A DNA stretch of 64,000 bases from contig CAYPOM010000001.1 of NCBI GenBank assembly GCA_964412505.1, forward strand, positions 62,001-126,000, given 5' to 3'. The stretch comes from CAYLKK01 sp964412505 (GTDB lineage Bacteria > Pseudomonadota > Alphaproteobacteria > UBA3830 > CAYLKK01). Shown piece after piece: positions 34,402 through 43,555 of this stretch (within the stretch, counting starts at the first letter, position 1; each line of letters opens with the position of its first letter). The translations under genes were made by a program, and so were the position numbers. The notes beneath the pieces were generated by a model. That model was not told the DNA's origin and made no database searches. It saw only the letters and a program-made list of their open reading frames with translations.

Positions 34402-35586
34402 ATGTCTGATCCGGTCGTCGTCGTATCAATGTGTAGAACTCCAATGGGAGCTATGCTTGGTTCTTTAAAAAATGTGTGTGTTTCAAATTTAGGCGCAACT
34501 GTTATTTCTGGTTGTCTTAGTAAAATTAATAATATAGTTTCGAAAGATAGAATATGCCAAGTAATTATGGGAAATGTTCTATCTGCTGGAGTTGGACAAT
34601 CTCCTGCAAGACAAGCAGCAATATTTGCAGGTTTGGATGCTAAAACTCCATGTACAAATATTAATAAGGTTTGCGGTTCTGGGATGTATGCTGTCATGGC
34701 AGCAAGAAATGCGTTGTTATTAGATGAATGTGAATTCGTTATTGCTGGCGGTATGGAAAGTATGACAAATGCTCCGTACTTGCTAAAAAAAGCAAGAGCT
34801 GGTTACAGATACGGAAATGAGCAAATTATCGATCATGTAGCTTATGATGGTTTAACAGACATTTTTTCGAACTCTATTATGGGAGTTTTGGCGGAAAAAG
34901 CTGCTGAAGAATATTCTATAACCCGTGAAGAGCAAGATACGTATACCAAAAAATCATATGAGAAAGTTTTTGCAGCGTATGAACAAAATGCATTTGCAGA
35001 TGAAATTGTGCCAGTTACGATAAATGACAGAAAAGGCGAAATGATTGTTTCAAAGGATGAGCCTCCATTCGCTGTAAATTTAGAGAAACTGTCTTCATTA
35101 AAACCTGCATTTAAACCAGACGGGACAATAACAGCAGGTTCTTCAAGCTCAATCGCTGATGGTGCAGCTGCGCTTTTATTGTGCAGGGAATCAGTAGCAT
35201 TAAAAAATGGCCTAACGCCTATAGCAAAAATCGTTGGTCAAAGTTGCTACGCTCACAATCCAGATTTGTTTGCAACAGCTCCAATTAATGCGATCAAGTG
35301 CGTGTTAAAAAAATCAAATTGGTCGATAGATGATGTAGATCTATTTGAAATAAATGAAGCTTTTGCTGTAGTAACAATGTCGGCAATGAAAGCTTGGAAT
35401 ATTGCCGAAGAAAAAGTGAACATATATGGAGGAGCATGTGCATTGGGGCATCCTCTTGGCGCAAGTGGGGCAAGAATAATTGTAACTTTGCTAAACGCAA
35501 TGAAAAACACAGGCAAGAAACGAGGATTGGCTACGCTTTGTGTTGGTGGTGGCGAAGGTACAGCTATGACATTTGAGATGTGTTAA
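34402..35586 (+). CDS. phaA: Acetyl-CoA acetyltransferase (PhaA/AtoB thiolase)
   Basis: A 394-aa biosynthetic thiolase that condenses two acetyl-CoA to acetoacetyl-CoA, the first step of PHB synthesis. The nucleophile Cys is in NKVCGSGMYAVMAARN (about residue 91). GGACALGHPLGASGARI carries the catalytic His, and TLCVGGGEGTAM the second Cys. Length is normal. The product would feed phaB at 13108. It is followed 12 bp later by an rpoH-type sigma factor, an unusual partnership that may place both on one transcript. Confidence 0.93.
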   Translation: MSDPVVVVSMCRTPMGAMLGSLKNVCVSNLGATVISGCLSKINNIVSKDRICQVIMGNVLSAGVGQSPARQAAIFAGLDAKTPCTNINKVCGSGMYAVMAARNALLLDECEFVIAGGMESMTNAPYLLKKARAGYRYGNEQIIDHVAYDGLTDIFSNSIMGVLAEKAAEEYSITREEQDTYTKKSYEKVFAAYEQNAFADEIVPVTINDRKGEMIVSKDEPPFAVNLEKLSSLKPAFKPDGTITAGSSSSIADGAAALLLCRESVALKNGLTPIAKIVGQSCYAHNPDLFATAPINAIKCVLKKSNWSIDDVDLFEINEAFAVVTMSAMKAWNIAEEKVNIYGGACALGHPLGASGARIIVTLLNAMKNTGKKRGLATLCVGGGEGTAMTFEMC

Positions 35587-35598
35587 CCGGAAGCATAT

Positions 35599-36462
35599 AT
35601 GCGATGTAATTCAAGAATTCATGCAGACTGTGGGTATCTTTCTAAACTACTAAATGATGCCCACTTATTTCCAATACTTAATGATGGAGAGGATTTTATT
35701 CTGTCAAAAGAATGGCTCTCTAAACAGGACGAAAAAAGCTTATCAAAATTAATTCGTGGGCATATGAAATTAGTTGTAAAAATAGCTAATGGATATTCAG
35801 GGTATGGAATGCCGTTAAACGAATTGGTTGCAGAAGGGACAATTGGAATAATGCATGCGGCTAACAATTATAATCCGGATCTTGGTTATAGATTTTCTAC
35901 TTATGCTACATGGTGGATAAAAGCAAAAATACAAGAGTATGTTTATAACTTTTTTTCGATGGTGAAATTGGGATCCAAAGATGCATACAAAAAGCTTTTT
36001 TTTAAATTAAGAACAGTTAAGCGAAAACTAGGTATTAATTCTGACCTTTCTCGTGAAGATGTGAAGCGTATCGTAGATGAAGTAGAAGATGTTACTGAGC
36101 AAGATGTATTAGATATAAATACCATTTTTTCTAATAGAGATTTTTCTATTAATTCATACTTAAGTGATGCAGAACAATCACACACGTGGGAGGAGTTGGT
36201 TATTGATGGCAATGTAGATATAGAAAATGATTTACTAGAAAGACATGAGGCTGAGCATAAAAAATCATTAATTCAACAAGCTTTACAAGTGTTGTCCAAG
36301 CGAGAACGTGATGTTATCGTTTGGCATAGGCTCACAGATCCGCATTTGACTTTGGAGGAGATAGGAAAAAAATTAGAGCTTTCAAAAGAGCGCATTAGAC
36401 AAATAGAAAAGCAAGCTTTTTTGAAAATAAAAAATTTTATTGTTCGTAGTGTAAAACAATGA
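35599..36462 (+). CDS. rpoH: RNA polymerase sigma factor RpoH (sigma-32 type)
   Basis: A 287-aa heat-shock sigma factor. Region 2 includes RGHMKLVVKIANGYSGYGMP followed by ELVAEGTIGIMHAANNYNP and RFSTYATWWIKAKIQEYV. The RpoH-box-like stretch SMVKLGSKDAYKKLFFKLR follows. Region 4 ends with LTLEEIGKKLELSKERIRQI, its DNA-binding helix-turn-helix. GGAAG precedes the ATG. Its stop overlaps the next start as ATGA. RpoH activates chaperone and protease genes, and clpX in this window is a plausible target, though no promoter match was checked. Confidence 0.92.
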   Translation: MRCNSRIHADCGYLSKLLNDAHLFPILNDGEDFILSKEWLSKQDEKSLSKLIRGHMKLVVKIANGYSGYGMPLNELVAEGTIGIMHAANNYNPDLGYRFSTYATWWIKAKIQEYVYNFFSMVKLGSKDAYKKLFFKLRTVKRKLGINSDLSREDVKRIVDEVEDVTEQDVLDINTIFSNRDFSINSYLSDAEQSHTWEELVIDGNVDIENDLLERHEAEHKKSLIQQALQVLSKRERDVIVWHRLTDPHLTLEEIGKKLELSKERIRQIEKQAFLKIKNFIVRSVKQ

Positions 36463-36755
36463 GTTCTCGTAATATTCTAATTTGTATTTATTTAGTATTT
36501 TGTTGGATTTCATGTATTATCGATTCATATTGCGAATGTCCATGTAAAAAACATAAGATTGAACTTGCGAAAGCTATGTCGAAATCTGAAGAAAATAGCA
36601 ATTATTTTGCGCCTATGAAAATGGTAGAAAATCAGCGCGCAAATATTTTGAAAGGTAGTAACAGTAATACAGACAATGTAACAAGCAAAAAGCCGAATCG
36701 CTTAATTATTTCGGAAATTAGAAGGCGTAGGAGAATGGTGAAATTCGGTTTTTAG
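36459..36755 (+). CDS. Small secreted basic protein, 98 aa
   Basis: The product has an N-terminal hydrophobic signal (NILICIYLVFCWISCIID) followed by SYCECPCKKHK. The C-terminus is very basic (ISEIRRRRRMVKFGF). No family is recognised. It starts with an ATGA overlap on rpoH, which implies translational coupling, and lies 3 bp before the next secreted-protein gene. Confidence 0.6.
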   Translation: MSSRNILICIYLVFCWISCIIDSYCECPCKKHKIELAKAMSKSEENSNYFAPMKMVENQRANILKGSNSNTDNVTSKKPNRLIISEIRRRRRMVKFGF

Positions 36756-36758
36756 TAT

Positions 36759-37694
36759 ATGGATAAAAATATGTATATCCTATCGATAATTCTAAGTCTA
36801 ATATTTTATATAGATAATTTACATGCAGGTGTAGATAATGCTCCGATTGTTCAAATTTACTCTGAAGTAGAAGAAAAGAGTTATGTTGATAAAATTTTGT
36901 CTGATGTGAAGAGTTTTTTCCAGCGTTTTGCAAAGAAAGAGGCGCATAAGAAAAATGTTGATCAAATGCCGCACAAAAACAATGGTACTGAAAATGAGAT
37001 TTTTGTAGCAAAGAGTAAAGAGGCAGTGAATGTCACAAATGAAGATAGATCATATAAACATAAAAAGCAGTTATATAATTCTGAAAAAAATAGTGGAAGC
37101 AAAGTAGAGGGAAAAAAATCAAAAAAGGATTTTATAAAAAGTTTAGCGAATAGTATTTTGGAAAAATTAGACAAAGAAAGTGAAGAGACTAAAAAGAAAA
37201 CAATATCTTATTTTGAAAGTAAAGAGATAAAAAAAATTAGGAAGCATATTCCAAAAGAATATAATGAAGGGCAAGCTAGGAAATTTACGTTGTATTCACG
37301 CGTTACGCTAAAAAAAGCCATATTAACTTTAAAAATTAATATATCTAGTTTAAATTCAGAACTGCAATCTGTTAATTTAGAAAAAATAGACGAGAATCTT
37401 CACAAGAAGCTTGTTAAAATATCCAAGTTAAACAGTGATGTGCTGTCGAGTCTACCATCTCATCATTTCTTTGCGCCACTTGATCTAGAAGACGTTTTTA
37501 ATAGAAGAACTAAGTTGAACAATATTCAGACGTCTTATTACAATCAATTAAACGAAATATATGATGAATTTAAGTTTAAACATCAGGTTGCAACAGGAGA
37601 AAATCGAATTGCATTAGATATAATAAAAAAAGCATTGGAGCAGATTGAACAATGTAATGCAATATTAAATGCCGCAACCAGCATGATTGATTGA
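36759..37694 (+). CDS. Secreted coiled-coil-rich protein, 311 aa
   Basis: A signal peptide (MYILSIILSLIFYIDNLHAG) is followed by a Lys/Glu/Ser-rich, largely helical protein. Residues 45-150 are low-complexity and very Lys-rich. The second half, with VTLKKAILTLKINISSLNSE and YNQLNEIYDEFK, looks like a coiled coil. I recognise no family. It is the third gene after phaA and precedes phaZ. Because phasins are also helical and located near pha genes, a link to PHB granules was considered, but the signal peptide argues against it. Confidence 0.6.
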   Translation: MDKNMYILSIILSLIFYIDNLHAGVDNAPIVQIYSEVEEKSYVDKILSDVKSFFQRFAKKEAHKKNVDQMPHKNNGTENEIFVAKSKEAVNVTNEDRSYKHKKQLYNSEKNSGSKVEGKKSKKDFIKSLANSILEKLDKESEETKKKTISYFESKEIKKIRKHIPKEYNEGQARKFTLYSRVTLKKAILTLKINISSLNSELQSVNLEKIDENLHKKLVKISKLNSDVLSSLPSHHFFAPLDLEDVFNRRTKLNNIQTSYYNQLNEIYDEFKFKHQVATGENRIALDIIKKALEQIEQCNAILNAATSMID

Positions 37695-37814
37695 TTCTGC
37701 TTATCAGCTACTCATTGCTACGTATCGTTGAAACTCTGTTTTTACGATTTTTTAAGTATCGAGGTGATACCATCAAAAATTCTTATAACTGATAAGCATA
37801 TTGGAGAGATTAGA

Positions 37815-39047
37815 ATGTTAAGTGATAAATTATTTGAATGTTATGATGCTTTTTCGTGGCTGAATTCTCCTGTTAGAAGGATCAGTTCTTTGTTATCAAA
37901 AAGCATCGACGTAAATATATTTTTAAATGATAAATCTTTCGGGAAATTTCTTGAGGGATTGTCTGACATGTATGAAAGGTCCACAAGATATGTTAAGAAG
38001 CCTAGCTTTAATATAAATTCTATAGAAATAAATAACAATCAATATGAAATTTTCGAAACTATAGAAAAAAAACTACCTTTTTGCAATCTTTTGCATTTTA
38101 CAAAAAAAGGCTTTAAAAAATATCAACCAAAAGTATTAATTATTTCTCCTGTTTCTGGGCATTTTGCGACATTACAAAGGGATACTGTTCAGAGAATGCT
38201 TGTTGATCATGATGTGTATATTACAGATTGGTTAAGCTGTAGAGATGTGCCACTGTCTGCAGGGTCCTTTAGTTTAGATGATTACTTGACATACTTGATC
38301 AATTTTTTGGAAGTCATAGGTCCAAATGCACATGTTCTAGCTATATGTCAACCTGCTGTTCAAGTTATGGCTTTAGGTGCTGTTATGGAGCAAATGCAAA
38401 GCAAATTTTCTCCAGCATCTTTAATTCCTGTAGGAGGCCCTATCGACCCTAGAAAAAATCCGACTATGGTTAACAGATTAGCTGAGTCAAAATCTTTGGA
38501 TTGGTTTAAGCAACTAATAACTGTTGTTCCAGATGGTCATGTTGGGGCTGGGAGACGTGTATATCCTGGATTTATACAAATTGCTGCTTTTATAAATATG
38601 AACCCACATAAGCATTTTGCTGCGCATATGCAATATCTTGAAGATTGTTTATTGGGGAACACTGCTGGGATGAAGAAACACCAAGTATTTTATGACGAAT
38701 ACCTTGCTGTTTTGGATATGGATGAGGTTTATTTTATAGAAACGATCGATAAAATCTTCCAAAGATATGAGTTACCTCGAGGAATTATGACGTATAAAGG
38801 GGAAGTTATTGATCTTAAGGCTATCAAGAATTGCGCACTTCTTACATTAGAAGGAGAAAACGATGACATTTCCGCTCCAGGACAGACGTATGCTGCACAT
38901 GAATTGTGCCCAAATATTCCTGCAGATCGTAAACATCATTATTTACAGCCAGGCGTAGGACATTATGGGGTTTTTTCAGGTAGTAAATGGAGAAATATGG
39001 TAGCACCAGTCGTAACTGAATTTATAAAAAAATACGATAGGAAGTAG
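37815..39047 (+). CDS. phaZ: Intracellular poly(3-hydroxybutyrate) depolymerase PhaZ
   Basis: A 410-aa intracellular PHB depolymerase that hydrolyses stored PHB granules. The nucleophile is the Cys of HVLAICQPAVQVMALGAVM (about residue 178), the pattern of PhaZ1-type enzymes, with conserved SPVSGHFATL and TDWLSCRDVP before it. EGENDDISAPGQTYAAHELC and GVGHYGVFSGSKWR carry the Asp and His. The ATG at 37815 has GGAGA 8 bp upstream and gives the usual length, although the frame continues to a TTG at 37728. phaA is 2.2 kb upstream; no PHB synthase is in the window. Confidence 0.88.
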   Translation: MLSDKLFECYDAFSWLNSPVRRISSLLSKSIDVNIFLNDKSFGKFLEGLSDMYERSTRYVKKPSFNINSIEINNNQYEIFETIEKKLPFCNLLHFTKKGFKKYQPKVLIISPVSGHFATLQRDTVQRMLVDHDVYITDWLSCRDVPLSAGSFSLDDYLTYLINFLEVIGPNAHVLAICQPAVQVMALGAVMEQMQSKFSPASLIPVGGPIDPRKNPTMVNRLAESKSLDWFKQLITVVPDGHVGAGRRVYPGFIQIAAFINMNPHKHFAAHMQYLEDCLLGNTAGMKKHQVFYDEYLAVLDMDEVYFIETIDKIFQRYELPRGIMTYKGEVIDLKAIKNCALLTLEGENDDISAPGQTYAAHELCPNIPADRKHHYLQPGVGHYGVFSGSKWRNMVAPVVTEFIKKYDRK

Positions 39048-39252
39048 AGTATACATTTCATCGCTCTAAAAGCCATAGATATTTGATACATGAGAACGAT
39101 ATACATTTCGATGTAATATGAATATTAGAAATTTTGCTTATTATAAAGGCCCGTCATATTAGAGTAAAAATGTTATCAATATACAGACCTATTTGTATGT
39201 AAAAAATATAAGGTATGTTATACTTTCAAAAGATTTGCATTAGAGGCGTATT

Positions 39253-40203
39253 TTGAAAAAATATTCTATAATTTTTATGGGGACTCCTGAATTCGCAAAA
39301 ACAGCGTTGGAAAGTATTGTAGATAATGGTCATAATGTATTGGCTGTTTTCTCTCAGCCACCAAAACCTGTGGGGAGAGGAAAAACTATACAAAAATCAG
39401 CTGTGCATGAATACGCTGAGTCTCATGGTATATATGTATATACGCCTAAAACGATGCGGTCTGAAGATGTAATAAATACGATAAAAACATTAAATCCAGA
39501 TTTAATAATTGTCGCAGCTTATGGTTTTATTATTCCGCAAGCTATTTTAGATCTTCCTAAATTTGGGTGTATAAATATTCATGGATCTGTCTTGCCTAGG
39601 TGGAGAGGTGCTGCTCCAATACATCATGCAATAATGTCTGGTGATGAAGAAACTGGTATCACAATTATGAAAATGGATGCAGGAATGGATACTGGAGACA
39701 TTATCAAAATAGATAAATGCAAAATTTTAGAGAAAGAAACGTTAGGTGAGTTAAGGATAAAATTAGCTAAAATCGGAGCTAATTCTATTATAAACGTTTT
39801 AGATGATTTAGATAAGTATTTAGCGAATTCATACAAACAGCCATCAGATGGTGTTACAATAGCAAGTAAGATCACAAAAGATATGGAACAAATCAACTGG
39901 AATTTTGACGCAACAACAATTGAGCGTAGTATCAGAGCATTATCTCCTGACTCTTATATGTGGACTGCTATTGATGATATTCGTATTAAAATAATTGAAT
40001 CTATGGTAGTTAAAGGCGATTACAGTGAATGTGTTCCAGGAAAAATCTTGGATCGTAATTTCGTAGTTTCATGCGGTGATAGAACATTTTTGCGCATAGA
40101 ATTATTACAGCCAGCCGGTAAAAAAATTATGAAAGCTGCTGACTTCATAAATGGTCACAAAGAAATAGTAGGTCGTACGTTCAATGAAAAAGTTTCTGGG
40201 TAA
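39253..40203 (+). CDS. fmt: Methionyl-tRNA formyltransferase
   Basis: Fmt formylates initiator Met-tRNA. The 316-aa product has FMGTPEFAKTALESIV at the N-terminus and HGSVLPRWRGAAPIHHAIM, the catalytic and folate-binding loop. MDAGMDTGDII and, in the C-terminal domain, LRIELLQPAGKK complete the family pattern. The start codon is TTG at 39253, with GAGG about 7 bp upstream, and no nearer ATG gives a complete N-terminus. def (peptide deformylase) usually precedes fmt but is not here. Confidence 0.94.
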   Translation: MKKYSIIFMGTPEFAKTALESIVDNGHNVLAVFSQPPKPVGRGKTIQKSAVHEYAESHGIYVYTPKTMRSEDVINTIKTLNPDLIIVAAYGFIIPQAILDLPKFGCINIHGSVLPRWRGAAPIHHAIMSGDEETGITIMKMDAGMDTGDIIKIDKCKILEKETLGELRIKLAKIGANSIINVLDDLDKYLANSYKQPSDGVTIASKITKDMEQINWNFDATTIERSIRALSPDSYMWTAIDDIRIKIIESMVVKGDYSECVPGKILDRNFVVSCGDRTFLRIELLQPAGKKIMKAADFINGHKEIVGRTFNEKVSG

Positions 40204-41497
40204 TTTGATTAATTTCTTCATTTTTATTTTAGCTTTGAGTATCTTTGTATATTCATTTTTTGTGCAATGCAATATAACATTGAATTTTGAAGGAATTAAT
40301 CGAACGTTTAGTTTGTCTGATCTACTAATATTTATTTTATTAGTGTATGCCGTGCGGTTATTCTTTGTCTCTTGTGCAAACCTTTTAAAAAGGCTTTTTT
40401 CATTCAACAAGAAAAGTCAAATTAATATGATAGATTCTATACAGAATGTAATCTCTTCACTGCTTGTAAAGGATGTCATTTCAGCAAGGAGGTCTTTGGA
40501 GAGACTTAAAAAACAATTTGGAGATAAATCCTTATTTTCATGGTTTGATGGGAATATAAGCATCTTAGAAAATGATATACATAAGGCTAAATCTTTGTTT
40601 TATAAGACAACTTCAAATGAAAAAGAAACTTGTTTAGGGGCTTATAGTTTATGTAATATAGCTATAAAAAATAATGATTATTTAACTGAAATAGACGCAT
40701 TAAAATCGATGTTAAATGCATCTAATAATTCCAATAAATCGGTTATTTTACTTCGTTTGATTTCAATTTGCATTTTAAATAAAACATACGAGGAAATAGA
40801 GGAATACGTTAGAGAATTAAAATCGCAGAAATACGATTACTGGAAAAGAATTGCTGCAATTTATAATTTTTGTGTAGCAATGGACGAATCTCGTATTCAT
40901 GAGCGGAAGGACAGATTGGAAAAAGCCTTTGGTTTTTGTCAAGAAATTCCAGAAATAGCTATTGCTTACGCAAATGAATTGCTCGCTAATAACTCAATAT
41001 CAAAGGCTAAAAAGGTTCTATTGGAGTGCTGGAAATTGTGTCCTAGCAAAAGTCTTTTTAATGCTTATATTTACATCGGCCAAGATTTAGATTTGGAGAA
41101 TATTTTTGATAATGCAGATAAGTTGATAGCAGCCAATAATAAATCTTGGATAGGATGCTTTGAATTAGGTAAATTACTATTGAAAGATTGTAGGTATGAG
41201 GACGCATTCTATAATTTGCTTACCGCTTATGGTAAAAAGCATTATACGGAAATAGTTGAATGTTTAAAGGAATGTGCTTCAAAATTAAACGATCCAAAAC
41301 CAATTTCTGCGCAAGAGGTTTTAGACGGTGATATCCTTTGTGATGATATACATTGTGCATTTATTTGTGAAACGTGTGGTTGCGTTTTGAATGAATGGAC
41401 GCCTATTTGTAATAAATGTCAATCAATTGATTCGTATATTCACAGAGAATTAAACGGCAATGATGCACCTACAAATATACGATACCTTGGTTTTTAA
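40184..41497 (+). CDS. HemY-like TPR membrane protein with C-terminal zinc-ribbon-like motif
   Basis: The 437-aa product has two N-terminal membrane segments (INFFIFILALSIFVYSF and LLIFILLVYAVRLFFV), then a long helical region like the TPRs of alphaproteobacterial HemY. It ends with CETCGCVLNEWTPICNKCQS, a four-Cys rubredoxin-like or zinc-ribbon-like motif typical of this group. The molecular role is not established, and the link to heme synthesis in the family name is weak. It overlaps the fmt end by 20 bp. Confidence 0.75.
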   Translation: MKKFLGNLINFFIFILALSIFVYSFFVQCNITLNFEGINRTFSLSDLLIFILLVYAVRLFFVSCANLLKRLFSFNKKSQINMIDSIQNVISSLLVKDVISARRSLERLKKQFGDKSLFSWFDGNISILENDIHKAKSLFYKTTSNEKETCLGAYSLCNIAIKNNDYLTEIDALKSMLNASNNSNKSVILLRLISICILNKTYEEIEEYVRELKSQKYDYWKRIAAIYNFCVAMDESRIHERKDRLEKAFGFCQEIPEIAIAYANELLANNSISKAKKVLLECWKLCPSKSLFNAYIYIGQDLDLENIFDNADKLIAANNKSWIGCFELGKLLLKDCRYEDAFYNLLTAYGKKHYTEIVECLKECASKLNDPKPISAQEVLDGDILCDDIHCAFICETCGCVLNEWTPICNKCQSIDSYIHRELNGNDAPTNIRYLGF

Positions 41498-41571
41498 AGT
41501 AAGATAAAAAAGATTTTTATAATTTGCATTAATCAGTTTTTTATCTTTTAAAGATAGCCTAATAAGGTGTA

Positions 41572-42291
41572 TTGTTAGGTGACGCTGTGGCTCCTTTTTT
41601 AAAGAAAATTGACGAAGTTCTCGAAAGCGAAAAAATGCATAAAATCCTTGCGTTGATTTTAGGTATGTATTTTGTTCTTTTGTGCATAGAAACATCCAAA
41701 ATATTGCCAGATAGTATGAATAGTATATTGCGTGTTGTAGATATATTCGTTTGTTATTTATTTGTTGCTGAAATTATAATTCGTATTATTGTTGGTAGAG
41801 TGAATTTCTTTAAAAACGGATGGAATGTTTTTGATTTTATTGTAGTGTTTGCATCTATTCTTGCTAGTAGTGGTGTAGCTGCGTTTCGAGTGCTAAGAAT
41901 CTTACGTGTGGCAGAAATTTTAGATTTTTCCCCACATATGAAAGTCGTTGTAAAATCTATAGTAAATGCTATACCTTTGCTATTCCATGTTTTTGTCGCT
42001 CTTTCTGTAGTATTTTTAATGTTTTCAATTGCAGCTCACGACATGTTTTGTACTGCGGCTCCTCAATATTTTAGCGATTTAGGTAAAAGCGCTTACTCAT
42101 TAGCGATGGTGATTATTGCTGGAGCTGATTTAACAGATATAATCGATGCTATTTCAAAACAACATGAATATGGGTATTTATTCTTTATAACATACATGAT
42201 TGTTATAAGTTTCGTCGTATTAAATCTATTTTTTGGTGTTGTTATTGACTCATTACAAAAAGCTGTTGATTCATCAAATGAAAAGGCTTAA
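41572..42291 (+). CDS. Voltage-gated-type ion channel, six transmembrane segments
   Basis: A 239-aa inner-membrane protein of the bacterial voltage-gated cation channel family. S3 reads GWNVFDFIVVFASIL. S4 is FRVLRILRVAEIL, with three Arg at three-residue spacing. S5 and the pore follow, then S6 (FFITYMIVISFVVLNLFFGVVIDSL). The pore loop, AMVIIAGADLTDII, lacks the Glu-Ser-Trp filter of NaChBac-type sodium channels. The start is TTG at 41572 with AAGGTG just before it; a GTG at 41587 is possible. No partner protein is evident. Confidence 0.85.
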   Translation: MLGDAVAPFLKKIDEVLESEKMHKILALILGMYFVLLCIETSKILPDSMNSILRVVDIFVCYLFVAEIIIRIIVGRVNFFKNGWNVFDFIVVFASILASSGVAAFRVLRILRVAEILDFSPHMKVVVKSIVNAIPLLFHVFVALSVVFLMFSIAAHDMFCTAAPQYFSDLGKSAYSLAMVIIAGADLTDIIDAISKQHEYGYLFFITYMIVISFVVLNLFFGVVIDSLQKAVDSSNEKA

Positions 42292-42326
42292 TAGCTTAAG
42301 GTTTTGTTGATATTAGATAGAAAGAT

Positions 42327-43385
42327 ATGAAAAATATGAATGCTAGTGTTTGCGTTATTGCTTCGCTACTAGGTGTTAGCGTGTGTGTGTTGAATCACAG
42401 TATTAAAAGTCTTGATACTAAGATTAATGACATTGAACATCGCATTGATTCTAAAATTCAAGGTAGTGTGTGCTTATTCCAAGCAAAAGCTATTGAAGCT
42501 GAAATGTTTCGTGAATATGCTTCTAAAAAGTTAGATAAGTTACGTATTGGATTAGATTCTGAGTCAAATGCAGTTTTAGATTATGTCTTAGATGCTATGA
42601 TATATACTCGTTTTTTAAAAGGATTATATTTAGAAAAAACGAAGTTAGAGGTTCCGAAAAGTTACAATGAGCATTTGGATAATTGGAAACTTGAATTTGA
42701 AACTTTAAAAAACAAATTTCAACTACCAAGAGGAGCTGGGTTTGCTCCTGAAGTATTTTACTTTCACCATGGATTACGTTTTGCTGATAAAAGAATTAAA
42801 AACTACATAAGGAATAAAGATATAATAGATTGTGGGGCGTTTGTTGGTGATTCTGTTCTAGTGTTAAAAGATTACACAGATGCAAATATATATTGCTATG
42901 AGTTTTCAAAATCGAATATAGCAGGATTTCATGAAACTATGAACATTAATAGCGTAAAATCAAAGTATGCCCTTATTCCTGTTGCTCTAGGAGATTCTGC
43001 TGGTTCAATAGATGTGCTGGCTGAAAAATCAATAAATTCTGGTAGATCGTTAGAATCTGGAATCGGGTATAGAGTCGAGCAAACGACAATTGATGCAGAA
43101 GCAAAAAAACGTAATTTTAACGTTGGCTTTATTAAGGCTGATGTAGAAGGAGATGGATTCCGAGTTGTAAAAGGAGCAATTGAAACTATTAAATCACATC
43201 GTCCCGTTCTATCGTTGTGTGTATATCATAATAGCGAAGAACTTTTCGAAATAAAACCATTTTTAGAAAAACATTTGAAGGACTATATTTTTGAGTTCAA
43301 ATTGCAAAATTTTACGATCGGAGACATCGTTGAGCTTATGCTCTTATGTTATCCGAAAGAATTATTAGAAAACGAAATAGAATAA
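42327..43385 (+). CDS. FkbM-family methyltransferase with N-terminal membrane segment
   Basis: The 352-aa product has an N-terminal hydrophobic segment (ASVCVIASLLGVSVCVLN) and a helical linker. An FkbM-type methyltransferase domain follows, with IIDCGAFVGDSVLVLKDY as SAM motif I and CYEFSKSN after it. FIKADVEGDGFRVVKGAIET is the DxEG motif. It is similar in architecture to the protein at 6939-7883. The substrate is unknown; a cell-surface or secreted glycan is a guess. A terminator hairpin follows at 43420. Confidence 0.82.
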   Translation: MKNMNASVCVIASLLGVSVCVLNHSIKSLDTKINDIEHRIDSKIQGSVCLFQAKAIEAEMFREYASKKLDKLRIGLDSESNAVLDYVLDAMIYTRFLKGLYLEKTKLEVPKSYNEHLDNWKLEFETLKNKFQLPRGAGFAPEVFYFHHGLRFADKRIKNYIRNKDIIDCGAFVGDSVLVLKDYTDANIYCYEFSKSNIAGFHETMNINSVKSKYALIPVALGDSAGSIDVLAEKSINSGRSLESGIGYRVEQTTIDAEAKKRNFNVGFIKADVEGDGFRVVKGAIETIKSHRPVLSLCVYHNSEELFEIKPFLEKHLKDYIFEFKLQNFTIGDIVELMLLCYPKELLENEIE

Positions 43386-43419
43386 ATATTGCAATTTAAT
43401 GTATCAGTTTTTATGAATT

Positions 43420-43450
43420 ACACCTTCATTACATGGAGGTGCCTTTTTTG
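43420..43450 (+). terminator. Rho-independent terminator after the FkbM gene
   Basis: CACCTTC (43421-43427) pairs with GGAGGTG (43435-43441, one G-T pair) around a short AT loop, and a run of T begins at 43444. Confidence 0.75.
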
Positions 43451-43497
43451 ATATTATCCTGTGTGTTTATTTTTTGTTAGTTTTTGGAGATTTTTTA

Positions 43498-43526
43498 TTG
43501 TTTAACCGAATAAATTAATGTAGTAT
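43498..43526 (+). promoter_or_regulatory. Candidate promoter of the secreted LRR gene at 43556
   Basis: TTGTTT (43498-43503) and TAGTAT (43521-43526) are 17 bp apart and lie 29 bp before the ATG. Neither box is perfect. Confidence 0.35.
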
Positions 43527-43555
43527 TAAGAAGTGTTTTTTATTTGGAGGCAAAA

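Noticed and set aside
36759..37694. Phasin (PHB granule protein) between phaA and phaZ
   Set aside because: It has a clear signal peptide, so it is exported, while phasins are cytosolic.
37728..37814. Longer PhaZ starting at TTG 37728
   Set aside because: The ATG at 37815 has a good ribosome binding site and gives the normal family length; the extra residues match nothing in PhaZ.
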